From NCBI GenBank assembly GCA_002332905.1, contig DDAM01000005.1, forward strand, positions 2,072 to 49,362: a DNA stretch of 47,291 nt, given 5' to 3'. A program made the translations under genes and the position numbers. Positions 7,421-15,745 of this stretch are shown piece after piece (positions within the stretch are counted from its first letter, which is position 1; every line of letters begins with the position of its first letter). The notes beneath the pieces were generated by a model, which was not told the origin of the DNA, made no database searches, and was given only the letters and a program-made list of their open reading frames with translations. This stretch comes from Firmicutes bacterium UBA2058. Its GTDB lineage: Bacteria; Bacillota; Clostridia; Tissierellales; Sedimentibacteraceae.

Positions 7421-7609
7421 CTCAACATTTTTTATTGCAAAAAGAAATGAACTTATGATTCAAAACTTCTAAAATGTTATTTAAACTACAACTAACATGT
7501 AGCTTGCGTACCTCAAAACAACAAATTTATTATTTAATCATAAAAATAACCCTTTATCTTGAAGGAGCAAGAATTTATTCATCCTTACCCCAACTATTAA
7601 CAAAGAGCC
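7421..7609 (+). mobile_element. IS scar: IS3-like end fused to ISL3-like end, no transposase
   Basis: Bases 7421-7479 resemble 25185-25243 (end of the IS3-like remnant) and 7480-7609 resemble 26333-26468 (end of the ISL3-like remnant), in the same order and orientation, at roughly 80% identity by eye. The outer end reads GGCTCTTTGTTAATAG on the minus strand, the ISL3-type terminal repeat. No transposase lies between the two parts. The scar fills the gap between the flagellar operon and the polyketide cluster. Confidence 0.8.
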
Positions 7610-7657
7610 AAAAGAACTACCACTCTATGACTAATTATTTTCATTTGCGGTAGCTCC
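7610..7657 (-). terminator. probable terminator of the polyketide operon
   Basis: On the minus strand GAGCTACC and GGTAGTTC form an 8-bp stem (one G-T pair) with a 27-base loop, followed by TTTT. It lies about 77 bases after the fabZ-like stop codon and directly abuts the ISL3-type terminal repeat. The long loop makes it a weak terminator. Confidence 0.4.
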
Positions 7658-7733
7658 ACTTTTTACATTTATCTAAATTATAATATACATTGTCTAATAA
7701 CTGTCTATATATTTAAATAATTTTAAATATTTG

Positions 7734-8156
7734 TTATTGATTTACTACAAGACTGCATTGTGCAATTTTTTCTCCATCTTCACTTTTAATATTGGATTCA
7801 ATAATCTGAAACTTATTTATTTTTCTAATTAATTTTGTTTGTATAAATATTTTAGTTTCAGGATATAAAGGATTTTTAAAAACTGCATCACTTATCTTAG
7901 TAAGATATGGCAATCGTGTATCATTTTCAGTATTCATCTTTTGATTTAACAATACAGCAGATTGTGCCATAACTTCTATCAACAGCACACCCGGAACAAT
8001 GGGGTTAGATGGAAAATGACCTTTAAAAAAAAACATCTTATGTCGAAAAGTAAATGAACATATTATAATCTCATTAATACTATCATAACTCTCAATACAA
8101 TCAATGAACCTAAAAGGATCCTTTTGCGGAAGCAAACTTTTAATATCCTCTTTCAT
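7734..8156 (-). CDS. FabZ-type 3-hydroxyacyl-ACP dehydratase
   Basis: About 140 residues from the chosen ATG (MKEDIKSLLPQKDPFRF), which has AGGAGG at ideal distance; the longer frame adds 14 residues overlapping the transporter gene. It is a single-hotdog dehydratase with the catalytic His in KGHFPSNPIVPG and the catalytic Glu in LLIEVMAQ. It removes water from 3-hydroxyacyl-ACP to give the 2-enoyl chain. It is the last gene of the second polyketide operon. The cluster has a second, unrelated dehydratase at 19.5-20.5 kb, and the window has no enoyl reductase, so double bonds would persist. Confidence 0.93.
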   Translation of the reverse strand: MKEDIKSLLPQKDPFRFIDCIESYDSINEIIICSFTFRHKMFFFKGHFPSNPIVPGVLLIEVMAQSAVLLNQKMNTENDTRLPYLTKISDAVFKNPLYPETKIFIQTKLIRKINKFQIIESNIKSEDGEKIAQCSLVVNQ

Positions 8157-8157
8157 A

Positions 8158-9273
8158 TTATGCCTCCTTTTTCCTAAACACAAAATAAATAAAAGCAACT
8201 AATACATATATTGTACTAAACATAAAAATTGTCTTAATGTTATTTAAAAATGGATATAAAAATATTGGTGCTAAACCTACACCTACATACGACATTAAAC
8301 CAACTATTGCATAGCCATTACTTTTAATATGTTCATCATCAAATTTACTAATCTTAAAGTATAAAACATTATAAAGCAATCCATACGAAAATCCATATAA
8401 TATAGCAGAAAGAATTGCTATATAAATTGTACTGCCTAAGCTTATTAAAAATTCACCGATAAATAACCCTACTAAGCATGCTAATATAACCTTTTTTTCA
8501 GTTAACTTTTTAAGTATTAAAGACCTAAAAAATTGTGCTATAATATAGAAGCTCCAAAATATAAAATAGTATAACCCAATAGATATGTAAGTATTTTCAA
8601 TACTTAAGTAAACTGGCAAATAAGATATTATTGCTCCATATGATATCGAGCTTAATAGTAATACTATAAATATATTTCTATACTGAGGAGTAAACAAATC
8701 TTTGTAATTAATAGATGTTGTTTCATTTTTTATTTTTCTATTATTCTTTACAATAAAGTAAATTATTATTAAAGTAAATGCTAAAAGTAAGACCGCTCCA
8801 ATTAGCCATACTATATTTAATATGCTAATTCCACATTGATATAGTTTTTCACCAATGTATGGCGATATGATAGATGATACACCTACTATTGAATTATAGA
8901 GCCCTACATTCTTACTTGATTTGTCAGAATAACTTGTCATAATTGTAAGTAAAACCGGTGCTAATATTGCTAATGATATTCCGAAAAATACAGAACCTAC
9001 ATAATACATACTTAATGTTTCATGTAGAAAATACAATATTATAAAACCTACTAGAAAGCTTATACTACCAAATAACAACAAATTAACTGAACTAGTTTTT
9101 TTCTTTAAAAAGATTACACGTACAGCTAATAATGCAATCATAAAAACAATTAATACTTGACCGACATATGCAGTTGAATTTGATATATTATAAATTAATA
9201 TCGGCAAGAGTGTTGTAAGCATCATAAATTGACAATTTAATAAAAAAGCAGCTATTATAACAAATACATTCAT
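8158..9273 (-). CDS. MFS transporter, probable exporter of the cluster product
   Basis: A 371-residue protein with 11-12 predicted membrane helices and the major facilitator pattern, including a charged central loop (FIVKNNRKIKNETTS) between the two halves. It is packed one base from the dehydratase gene and 13 bases from the preceding acyltransferase gene, so it belongs to the operon. By position the likely role is export of the finished lipid or polyketide; the substrate is unknown. Confidence 0.8.
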   Translation of the reverse strand: MNVFVIIAAFLLNCQFMMLTTLLPILIYNISNSTAYVGQVLIVFMIALLAVRVIFLKKKTSSVNLLLFGSISFLVGFIILYFLHETLSMYYVGSVFFGISLAILAPVLLTIMTSYSDKSSKNVGLYNSIVGVSSIISPYIGEKLYQCGISILNIVWLIGAVLLLAFTLIIIYFIVKNNRKIKNETTSINYKDLFTPQYRNIFIVLLLSSISYGAIISYLPVYLSIENTYISIGLYYFIFWSFYIIAQFFRSLILKKLTEKKVILACLVGLFIGEFLISLGSTIYIAILSAILYGFSYGLLYNVLYFKISKFDDEHIKSNGYAIVGLMSYVGVGLAPIFLYPFLNNIKTIFMFSTIYVLVAFIYFVFRKKEA

Positions 9274-9286
9274 ATGGTATCAGCTC

Positions 9287-10360
9287 CTACCCATTAAAAT
9301 TCATTCTTTGTACATCAACATTAAATTCATCTTTATTAACTATATCCATTGCAGCGAATCTATTGATTAATTTACAACCAAGTCTTTGCTTTACATCATA
9401 TGTTGTTGTACCACAATACATTGTTCTAATAGAATTATCTATAGCATATTTAATAGCATCATGATAAAGATTAAAATAAGTATATGTAATATTATTGTAT
9501 TCATAATCTAATCCAACATTTTTAAACAAAATTGTATCATTATCAACAACAAGTAATACAAACCCGATAATTTTATCATTTTCATTATAAGCTATAAGCC
9601 ACTTATACTTATCATCTAATAATGAGTATGATTTAAATTGATCTTTTTCATCATAAGTTGTGTAATTAACATATTGGTCATTCTTACTTTCTGTGGAATG
9701 ATGTAACTCATATAGTGATAAATAGTTTTCCATTTTACTGTTATCAACTAATACAGTTCTGCAGTTTTTGCTTAAAAATATTTTTCGCTTATTTTTTATA
9801 TCCCATCTTTTCTTCCTATTTAGTGAAGCTAAATAATCATCAAAATTACTAAAGTTTAAATCAAGCACAGTATTAGGATAATAAGGAAATGTTATATCAT
9901 ATTCTTTATCTTCCATACTACCTTCATAGTCTAGCATACCACAATAAAAAATTGCATCAATATTTATCATATCTTTACAATATTTAATTATTTCATTTTT
10001 AAGCTGCTCATTACTAAGTTTATTGTGAATTATACCAGGAAAATTCGACATTGGAGTTGATATAAATAATACATTGAAATAAAAGTAATCTTCATCTTCT
10101 TTTCTTTTATTCACTATTTCATTCCTTAGTTCTTCATCACTGATATAATTTAAACAATCTAAATGATGAACTAATGTAGATACTACAATATAATTAATAT
10201 TATTTTCATCAAAATCAATAAAATAATATCGATTTTGAGATACTAATAATTTTTCACAAGCCTCTATCCATTGTGGTTTTTGTTCTATGCTAATATCAAG
10301 TGATTCCCATATATTAATAATATCTTTTGGTACTTCATTTATTTCTTTATATACTTTCAT
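9287..10360 (-). CDS. FemAB/BioF2-like GNAT-fold acyltransferase
   Basis: A 357-residue soluble protein. The middle part (NRKKRWDIKNKRKIF) resembles the RRnlRr-type segment of FemAB and BioF2-like transferases. The C-terminal GNAT-like half contains WLIAYNENDKIIGFVLLVV and a YFNLYHDAIKYAIDNSI helix. Such enzymes transfer aminoacyl or acyl groups to an amine. It overlaps the upstream ketoreductase gene by one base. I infer a tailoring role such as conjugation of an amino acid or amine to the acyl chain; family assignment is moderate and substrate unknown. Confidence 0.6.
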   Translation of the reverse strand: MKVYKEINEVPKDIINIWESLDISIEQKPQWIEACEKLLVSQNRYYFIDFDENNINYIVVSTLVHHLDCLNYISDEELRNEIVNKRKEDEDYFYFNVLFISTPMSNFPGIIHNKLSNEQLKNEIIKYCKDMINIDAIFYCGMLDYEGSMEDKEYDITFPYYPNTVLDLNFSNFDDYLASLNRKKRWDIKNKRKIFLSKNCRTVLVDNSKMENYLSLYELHHSTESKNDQYVNYTTYDEKDQFKSYSLLDDKYKWLIAYNENDKIIGFVLLVVDNDTILFKNVGLDYEYNNITYTYFNLYHDAIKYAIDNSIRTMYCGTTTYDVKQRLGCKLINRFAAMDIVNKDEFNVDVQRMNFNG

Positions 10361-11070
10361 TATAAACTTAATCCTCCATCCACAATAATATTTTGTCCTG
10401 TTATATACAATGCTTTATCACTTATTAGAAACATTACAGCATTTGCTACTTCAATCGGTTCTCCAAATCTTTTTAAAGCAATATTTGTTATTATTCGTTC
10501 ATCAATTTTTTCAATCATCTTAGTATTAATAAATCCAGGACTTACTGAGTTTACTCTAATGTTATAACTTGCAAATTCTTTAGCAGCACTTTTTGTCAGT
10601 GATTGTATTCCTGCCTTTGAGGCTGAATAATTACTTTGACCTTCAATACAAATATTAGCTGATATTGATGATATATTAACTATATTTCCCATCTGCTGTT
10701 TCAGCATAACTTGTCCAACCAATCGTGTCATATAAAAAGTACCACTTAAATTTGTATTAATTACATCCTGCCAAGACTTTTCATCCATAAAGAATATTTT
10801 TTTATCTCTAGTAATTCCAGCGTTATTTACTAACACATCAACTCTACTATGTTTCTCTACTATTTCTTTAACTAAATCTTTAGCATTAGAATACTCGCTA
10901 ACATTAGATTTATGAACAAAAACATTTTTAAACTGAGTTGATAAATCCTTTGCTGCATCATCATCACTTGAATAAGTAACATGTACTATATATCCTTCTT
11001 TTAAGAGCTCTATTGAAATCGCCTTTCCAATTCCTCTGACTCCACCTGTAACAATTGCAACTTTATCCAT
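10360..11070 (-). CDS. 3-oxoacyl-ACP reductase, FabG-type SDR (ketoreductase 1)
   Basis: A 236-residue short-chain dehydrogenase with the NADPH-binding glycine motif TGGVRGIGKA (8-17), NNAG at 82-85, active-site serine near 135, and the YSASK pair Tyr148/Lys152. It would reduce 3-oxoacyl-ACP to 3-hydroxyacyl-ACP. It lies two bases after the chain-length-factor gene. All catalytic residues are present. Chromosomal fatty-acid FabG would look similar; the polyketide role rests on context. Confidence 0.92.
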   Translation of the reverse strand: MDKVAIVTGGVRGIGKAISIELLKEGYIVHVTYSSDDDAAKDLSTQFKNVFVHKSNVSEYSNAKDLVKEIVEKHSRVDVLVNNAGITRDKKIFFMDEKSWQDVINTNLSGTFYMTRLVGQVMLKQQMGNIVNISSISANICIEGQSNYSASKAGIQSLTKSAAKEFASYNIRVNSVSPGFINTKMIEKIDERIITNIALKRFGEPIEVANAVMFLISDKALYITGQNIIVDGGLSL

Positions 11071-11072
11071 TT

Positions 11073-11984
11073 TTACCTCCTTAGCTTAACAAATGACTTG
11101 TTTCCATTTTCGTTTGAATCGATTAATATAGCTTTTTCTTTATTATCAGAATTAAGAAAATGCAACAATTTAAATAACGTATTAAGTGAAAAACCCTGTC
11201 CAAATTGTGAATATGTATTATATACATTACTTATTTCATTTGTATTTAACAAATTTTTCACCTTATCATCTATAGCATTTCCAGAACCATATATAGCAAT
11301 TTCATGGTCATAATCTATTACACCTTTAAGCTTCTCTAAAAAATCCTCATCTAATATATTAGATGAGTAAATTGATTCAATACTACACACAGGTTTATTT
11401 GAATTTTTCTCCATCAATATTCCAACTGCACCTTCTGAATATACTGGACTCATACATAAATCACTCTCAATTACTTCTTCAGATATCCCTTCAACAGCAA
11501 TAACAATCGCTCTATCTATAATTTCATAATTAATATAATCATATGCAATTTTCATAGCATCTAACCCTGATGTATAACCTGTGTTTATAGTTGTATTTAT
11601 TCCTGTGATTCCAAGTACAATTGATACCCATCCTGAAATACTATTTAATACTGTATTAGGAAAATTTATAGGACTTACCAATCTAGCAGAAACTTTATAA
11701 GCATCATTTAAAAAATTGACAGTATTACCGATAAAATCCATTGAGCATCCAACAAAAACACCAATTCGATCTGAATTATCTATTTTATCGTCTTCTACCA
11801 ATTTTAGTGCTGTGATTATTGCATTTTGAGTAGTATAAGGTAATGCCTTTAATCCTTTTCTTGAGGTAAAATCACCTATATTTGTGCTTTCAACAATATT
11901 TATAGTATAATTATTTTCATTTATGCTTAGGACTTCTTTTTTTGATGGTAATATTTTATAAACTTTAGCTATTTGTACACTCAT
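11073..11984 (-). CDS. ketosynthase-like chain-length-factor homologue (short, non-catalytic)
   Basis: A 303-residue thiolase-fold protein, about 100 residues shorter than a normal ketosynthase. The nucleophile position, normally Cys in TACASG, is Tyr137 in TGYTSG. The region for the first catalytic His reads YGSGNAIDD instead of NAHGT, and the final GH pair is GQ (262-263). It overlaps the complete ketosynthase gene upstream by four bases. That is the KS-alpha/KS-beta arrangement of type II polyketide synthases, in which the beta partner helps set chain length. I infer a heterodimer with the preceding protein. Confidence 0.75.
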   Translation of the reverse strand: MSVQIAKVYKILPSKKEVLSINENNYTINIVESTNIGDFTSRKGLKALPYTTQNAIITALKLVEDDKIDNSDRIGVFVGCSMDFIGNTVNFLNDAYKVSARLVSPINFPNTVLNSISGWVSIVLGITGINTTINTGYTSGLDAMKIAYDYINYEIIDRAIVIAVEGISEEVIESDLCMSPVYSEGAVGILMEKNSNKPVCSIESIYSSNILDEDFLEKLKGVIDYDHEIAIYGSGNAIDDKVKNLLNTNEISNVYNTYSQFGQGFSLNTLFKLLHFLNSDNKEKAILIDSNENGNKSFVKLRR

Positions 11985-13186
11985 TGTACCACCTCACTAA
12001 AATATTTTTTAAATATAACTGAAGCATTAGAGCCACCAAAAGCATAGGAATTATTTATTGCATAATCTATATTTAATTCTCTATACTTATTTGGGACACA
12101 ATCAATATCACATTCTTCATCCTCGGTCTCAAAATTTATAGTAGGTGGTATTTTACCATGTTTAATTGCATAACAACAAGCAACTGATTCTATGGCACTT
12201 GCAGCTCCCATGGCATGACCAATCATAGACTTAATTGAACTTATGGGCACTTTTCGTGCTCCAAATATTTCATTTAAGGCTTTAGATTCAATTTTATCGT
12301 TACTTACAGTTCCTGTACCATGAGCACTAATGTACCCAATATCTTTTGGAGAAATATTAGAATAATTTATTGCATCAAGAGTAGCCTGCAAAATTCCCTT
12401 TCCTTCTGGATGTGGAGAATTAATATGATATGCATCACTACTTATGCCGTACCCAACAATTTCACAAATTATATCTGCATTTCTATTTAGTGCATGTTCC
12501 TCACTTTCGATAATCAGACAAGCAGAACCTTCAGCCACAATCATTCCTTGACGATTTTTATCAAATGGCATACACTTAGATTCAGCTGCTGCACCTAGCC
12601 TGTTAAAACCATAATATGCCGTACTTGAAAATGCATCAACACCCCCAGCAATAATAATATCTGCATCACCATTTCTTACACTTTCAAACCCGCTTACTAA
12701 TGCATAATTACCCGCTGAACAAGCATTACAAAATAATATACATTCACTTGCAATATCCAACTCATAAGATGCATCAGCTATTATATTTTTAAATTGGTTC
12801 TGCCTAAGAAGATCGTTATCACTTTTAATATTATTAAATTTGTTGTAAATAATTTGTTCATTTGCAACATCACCCATAGTTGTTCCTATATAGATTTTAT
12901 CAATTTGTCCTTTATCAATTTTAGACATATTTATAGCTTCTAACATACTAACAATTAACAGTTGTGTACTTCTACCCAATTCGTATTTACTTTTTTGTTC
13001 ATGGTAATTTGATAATTTGAAGTCTTTTATTTGACCGGCATTTTTTGCTTTAAGCAATTCAATATTAGGCATTTCTACCTCACTAATACCACTTTTGCCT
13101 GCCAAACAATTTTCCCAAAAACTTATACTGTTGTCTCCAATTGACGTAACAGCTCCTACACCTGTAACTACAACTTTTTTCTTCAT
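11981..13186 (-). CDS. beta-ketoacyl-ACP synthase II-type, catalytically complete (KS-alpha)
   Basis: A 401-residue FabF-type ketosynthase from the ATG I chose, which has AAAGGTG seven bases upstream; an in-frame GTG three codons earlier overlaps that site. The catalytic set is complete: Cys156 (NACSAG), His289 (AHGTGT), Lys319 and His324 (KSMIGH). It would condense malonyl-ACP with a growing acyl chain. It follows the small ACP gene and is translationally coupled to the non-catalytic partner. Confidence 0.93.
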   Translation of the reverse strand: MKKKVVVTGVGAVTSIGDNSISFWENCLAGKSGISEVEMPNIELLKAKNAGQIKDFKLSNYHEQKSKYELGRSTQLLIVSMLEAINMSKIDKGQIDKIYIGTTMGDVANEQIIYNKFNNIKSDNDLLRQNQFKNIIADASYELDIASECILFCNACSAGNYALVSGFESVRNGDADIIIAGGVDAFSSTAYYGFNRLGAAAESKCMPFDKNRQGMIVAEGSACLIIESEEHALNRNADIICEIVGYGISSDAYHINSPHPEGKGILQATLDAINYSNISPKDIGYISAHGTGTVSNDKIESKALNEIFGARKVPISSIKSMIGHAMGAASAIESVACCYAIKHGKIPPTINFETEDEECDIDCVPNKYRELNIDYAINNSYAFGGSNASVIFKKYFSEVVQ

Positions 13187-13198
13187 AACATTCACCTT

Positions 13199-13429
13199 TT
13201 ATTCACATTTTATTTTCATTATAATTTTGCCTATTTCTTTGACTGATGTGAATTTTGGAAGTTGATCTTCTGGTATAGTTATTTCAAATTCTTTTTCTAA
13301 TTTCGTCATAATTTCTAATGCCATCATCGAATCAACATTAAGCTCATCTACTAGTTCAGTATTTTCATCAAAATCTGCCTCATTTACCTCTGATACTTCA
13401 CTTACTATTTTTTTAATAATATTTTCCAT
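13199..13429 (-). CDS. acyl carrier protein (76 residues)
   Basis: An acidic 76-residue ACP of standard size. The phosphopantetheine serine is in LNVDSMMALEI, with an otherwise typical helix II (MMALEIMTKLEKEFEI). It carries the growing chain as a thioester. It sits 12 bases before the ketosynthase gene. No phosphopantetheinyl transferase gene is in the window, so the housekeeping enzyme presumably activates it. A second, longer ACP heads the other operon. Confidence 0.93.
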   Translation of the reverse strand: MENIIKKIVSEVSEVNEADFDENTELVDELNVDSMMALEIMTKLEKEFEITIPEDQLPKFTSVKEIGKIIMKIKCE

Positions 13430-13507
13430 TCCTTTTTCCCCTTTTATTTAAATTTTAAGTACTATAATACTTATTTATTTTATATATAAATGTTATAAAT
13501 GCTTTAA

Positions 13508-14050
13508 TTATATCAACAAATCATTATACTCTACTGCTTTCAACTTCATTGGGCACTCGTAAGAAACGTTCTCGTATAGCTTATAAGGACCTATTTGCTC
13601 AAATCCAATACGCTTGTACAAAGCAAAAGCATTTTCAGTACTAACTAAATACAAAATTTCTAAATTATGGTCTAAAACTATTTTTTTTATTTCTTTAAGC
13701 AATAAATTGATTATTTTTGCTCTTTTACCAATATCAGTAGCAGAAATCTTGTTTCTGTCAATTATTAATCTCATTACTTCAGCAGATTTTTTTTCTGCTA
13801 AAAATCCATGTTGTTTTTCTATTGCCAATGTACTTTCAACTTCTTTTAAAACTATTGATAAAAACGCTATTAGCCCCCCATCTTCATAGCATCCAATATG
13901 GAATGCTTTTTTATCACACTCATCTTTCATAATACCATCAGGATAAAATTGTGCTGGTGCATCCTTATCTTCAACTACGAAAATACGATACCTTATCCTA
14001 AACAATTCTTCTAGTTCTTCACTTGAAGTAACTAGCTTAGTACTTAACAT
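13508..14050 (-). CDS. LuxI/FeeM-like N-acyltransferase (GNAT fold)
   Basis: A 180-residue protein with the N-terminal signature of acyl-ACP-dependent N-acyltransferases. LFRIRYRIFVVE corresponds to the R-x-x-VF-x-x-E region of LuxI and FeeM-type enzymes, followed by YPDGIMKDECDKKAFHIG and the AEVMRLIID strand. The C-terminal half ends as a GNAT (LYKRIGFEQIGPYKLYEN). These enzymes move an acyl chain from ACP to an amino group. AAGGAG precedes the ATG. It lies 78 bases before the ACP gene. I infer off-loading of the chain as an N-acyl amino acid or amine; an ordinary GNAT is possible. Confidence 0.6.
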   Translation of the reverse strand: MLSTKLVTSSEELEELFRIRYRIFVVEDKDAPAQFYPDGIMKDECDKKAFHIGCYEDGGLIAFLSIVLKEVESTLAIEKQHGFLAEKKSAEVMRLIIDRNKISATDIGKRAKIINLLLKEIKKIVLDHNLEILYLVSTENAFALYKRIGFEQIGPYKLYENVSYECPMKLKAVEYNDLLI

Positions 14051-14179
14051 TTAACCATCTCCTTTTCAATTAATCTTTAGTATTAAAAGAATATAAATTA
14101 GTAAATTATAAATTTTATTAAAATATCGATTCTTAAAATAACTAAATTATATTAGAATCAACCATCAAATATTTTATAC

Positions 14180-14198
14180 AATTAGCTAGTAACTAATT
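14180..14198. promoter_or_regulatory. inverted repeat upstream of the N-acyltransferase gene
   Basis: AATTAG and CTAATT arms flank a 7-base centre containing the TTACTA/TAGTAA core. It lies about 130 bases upstream of the N-acyltransferase start, in a 313-base AT-rich gap with no gene. The TTACTA core resembles the arm of the inverted repeat in the promoter of the other operon, but the match is short and may be chance. Confidence 0.35.
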
Positions 14199-14269
14199 AT
14201 GACCATATTTATATTTTTAAGTTGATTTATTAACATTATATCTTTTAATTTAAACGAGCTGTAATTAAA

Positions 14270-14341
14270 TCATTGAATTAAAATATTAATGAATATTAAA
14301 TTAAGTCATTGAATTAAAAAATTAATGCATATTAAAATAAG
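14270..14341. repeat. tandem repeat, two 36-bp units
   Basis: Two adjacent 36-bp copies (14270-14305 and 14306-14341), each beginning TCATTGAATTAAAA, differ at only a few positions. They lie between the malonyl transacylase and N-acyltransferase genes. There are no spacers and only two units, so this is not a CRISPR array. They may be a regulatory site or a replication-slippage product in AT-rich DNA. Confidence 0.7.
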
Positions 14342-14363
14342 TAATTTTAATAAAATAAAGTAT

Positions 14364-15311
14364 CTAAATAATATCCCTCGAAAAAATGCTAAATAACGAT
14401 TTTTGGTCATTAGGATTGTCAAACGCATAAGATTCTACATCATAATAATCTTTTTTTATTAATGTAGATAAAACTGATTTAGGTCCTAATTCAATGAAGC
14501 AATCAACTCCAAAATTTATTAAATTATTTATTGTATCATTCCACATTACGGGACATACCATTTGCTTTGTTAGTTTTGGTATTATTTCATTTTTATTTTT
14601 ATATGCAATTGCATCAAAATTTGATATTACCTGATTTTCAAAATCATTATATTTGTATTTATGCAACTCCACATTTAACAATTTTGATGCATTTTCCATA
14701 TACGGACTATGAAATGGTGCACTAACTTTCAAATATATGCATTTCGCTCCTAATTTACTAAGTTCCTCTACTACCTTATCAACAATATCTTTACTACCTG
14801 ATATCACAGTTTGTGTTTTTGAATTATAATTTGATACTACAACTTTTTTATTTTCATTACTATTACAGTAGCATACTTCATCAATTATATTTAATGATAG
14901 ACCATTAACAGACACCATACTATATTCGTCATTAAACACGCACTCTTGCATAACTTTTCCTCTATATTTTACAATTTTTAAAGCATCTGCATAATCAATT
15001 ACTCCTGCACAAACTAACGCTGTATATTCTCCCAGACTATGTCCACACATAAAATCCGGTCTAATTTTCAATTCCCTTTCTATTACCTTATAAGTTATTG
15101 CACTAATCATAAGAATAGCAGGTTGTGTATTTTCAGTCATGGTTAATTCTTTCATATCTCCACTAAAACATAGCTTACCTATATCATAGTTCAAAGTATT
15201 AGCCGCTTCTTCAAACAACACCCTAGTATATGGAAAATTATCATATAAAGTTTTTCCCATTCCAATATACTGTGAACCCTGACCTGGAAAAATAAAACTA
15301 ATTTTTCTCAT
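14364..15311 (-). CDS. malonyl-CoA:ACP transacylase (FabD-type)
   Basis: A 315-residue acyltransferase with the N-terminal motif FPGQGSQYIGMGK, catalytic Ser92 in GHSLGEY, Arg117 (the carboxylate-binding Arg of malonyl-specific enzymes) and catalytic His201 in APFHSPYM. It loads malonyl units onto the ACPs for chain extension. It is preceded by a strong promoter with phased upstream repeats and followed by a 313-base gap. A dedicated transacylase in the cluster is notable, because most type II systems borrow the one from fatty acid synthesis. Confidence 0.93.
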   Translation of the reverse strand: MRKISFIFPGQGSQYIGMGKTLYDNFPYTRVLFEEAANTLNYDIGKLCFSGDMKELTMTENTQPAILMISAITYKVIERELKIRPDFMCGHSLGEYTALVCAGVIDYADALKIVKYRGKVMQECVFNDEYSMVSVNGLSLNIIDEVCYCNSNENKKVVVSNYNSKTQTVISGSKDIVDKVVEELSKLGAKCIYLKVSAPFHSPYMENASKLLNVELHKYKYNDFENQVISNFDAIAYKNKNEIIPKLTKQMVCPVMWNDTINNLINFGVDCFIELGPKSVLSTLIKKDYYDVESYAFDNPNDQKSLFSIFSRDII

Positions 15312-15344
15312 AGTTATAACCCCTTTTTTTACTTTATTATTAAA

Positions 15345-15373
15345 ATAATATAATTTATAGAAAAATTTGTCAA
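15345..15373 (-). promoter_or_regulatory. sigma-A promoter of the malonyl transacylase gene
   Basis: On the minus strand TTGACA (15373-15368), a 17-base spacer and TATTAT (15350-15345) form a near-consensus promoter. The start would be near 15338, leaving a leader of about 27 bases with a GGGG ribosome site. Phased direct repeats stand immediately upstream of the -35. Confidence 0.85.
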
Positions 15374-15382
15374 TTAATGTTA

Positions 15383-15430
15383 TTGTCTTTTTTTGTCTTT
15401 TTATACCTTAAAATGTCTTTAAATGTCCAA
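15383..15430 (-). promoter_or_regulatory. four helically phased TGTCTTT direct repeats upstream of the -35
   Basis: Plus-strand TGTC cores start at 15384, 15394, 15414 and 15424 (TGTCTTT three times, TGTCCAA once), spaced 10, 20 and 10 bases apart and so on one face of the helix. The -35 box supplies a further TGTC at 15368. This layout, directly upstream of a promoter, is what an activator or cooperative regulator binding direct repeats would use. The regulator is unknown. Confidence 0.6.
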
Positions 15431-15597
15431 AATAAAAAATATATTTTGTTTTTTGTGAGAATATGGAGTTTAGTTGCGTATATTTTATCAAAAAGTAATA
15501 TAATGAGTTTTATTGATTAGTAAACCATGACCACATTGAACGGACATATATATTCTTTTAAACTATTTGATCAGATACAATATATTGACAAAGATAC

Positions 15598-15637
15598 AAA
15601 AAAAGACAGCCTAAATAGTTTATATGCTATATAGGCT
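15598..15637 (-). terminator. rho-independent terminator after the radical SAM gene
   Basis: On the minus strand AGCCTATATAG pairs with CTATTTAGGCT (one mismatch) around an 8-base loop, followed by GTC and seven T. It separates the radical SAM gene from the malonyl transacylase promoter, dividing the cluster into at least two transcription units. The rest of the 434-base gap (15312-15745) holds that promoter and repeats, with no gene visible. Confidence 0.8.
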
Positions 15638-15745
15638 CTCGTTTGTTTATTAAACAATTTTCTTTATGAAAATTTGTCTCTTCAGTAATGTAATATAATG
15701 CAATATCTCACTAATTTGAATTTACTAATTTACTATATTAAAAAA

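Noticed and set aside
14270..14341. Two 36-bp repeats resembling CRISPR repeat length
   Set aside because: The units are directly adjacent without spacers, there are only two, and no cas gene is in the window.
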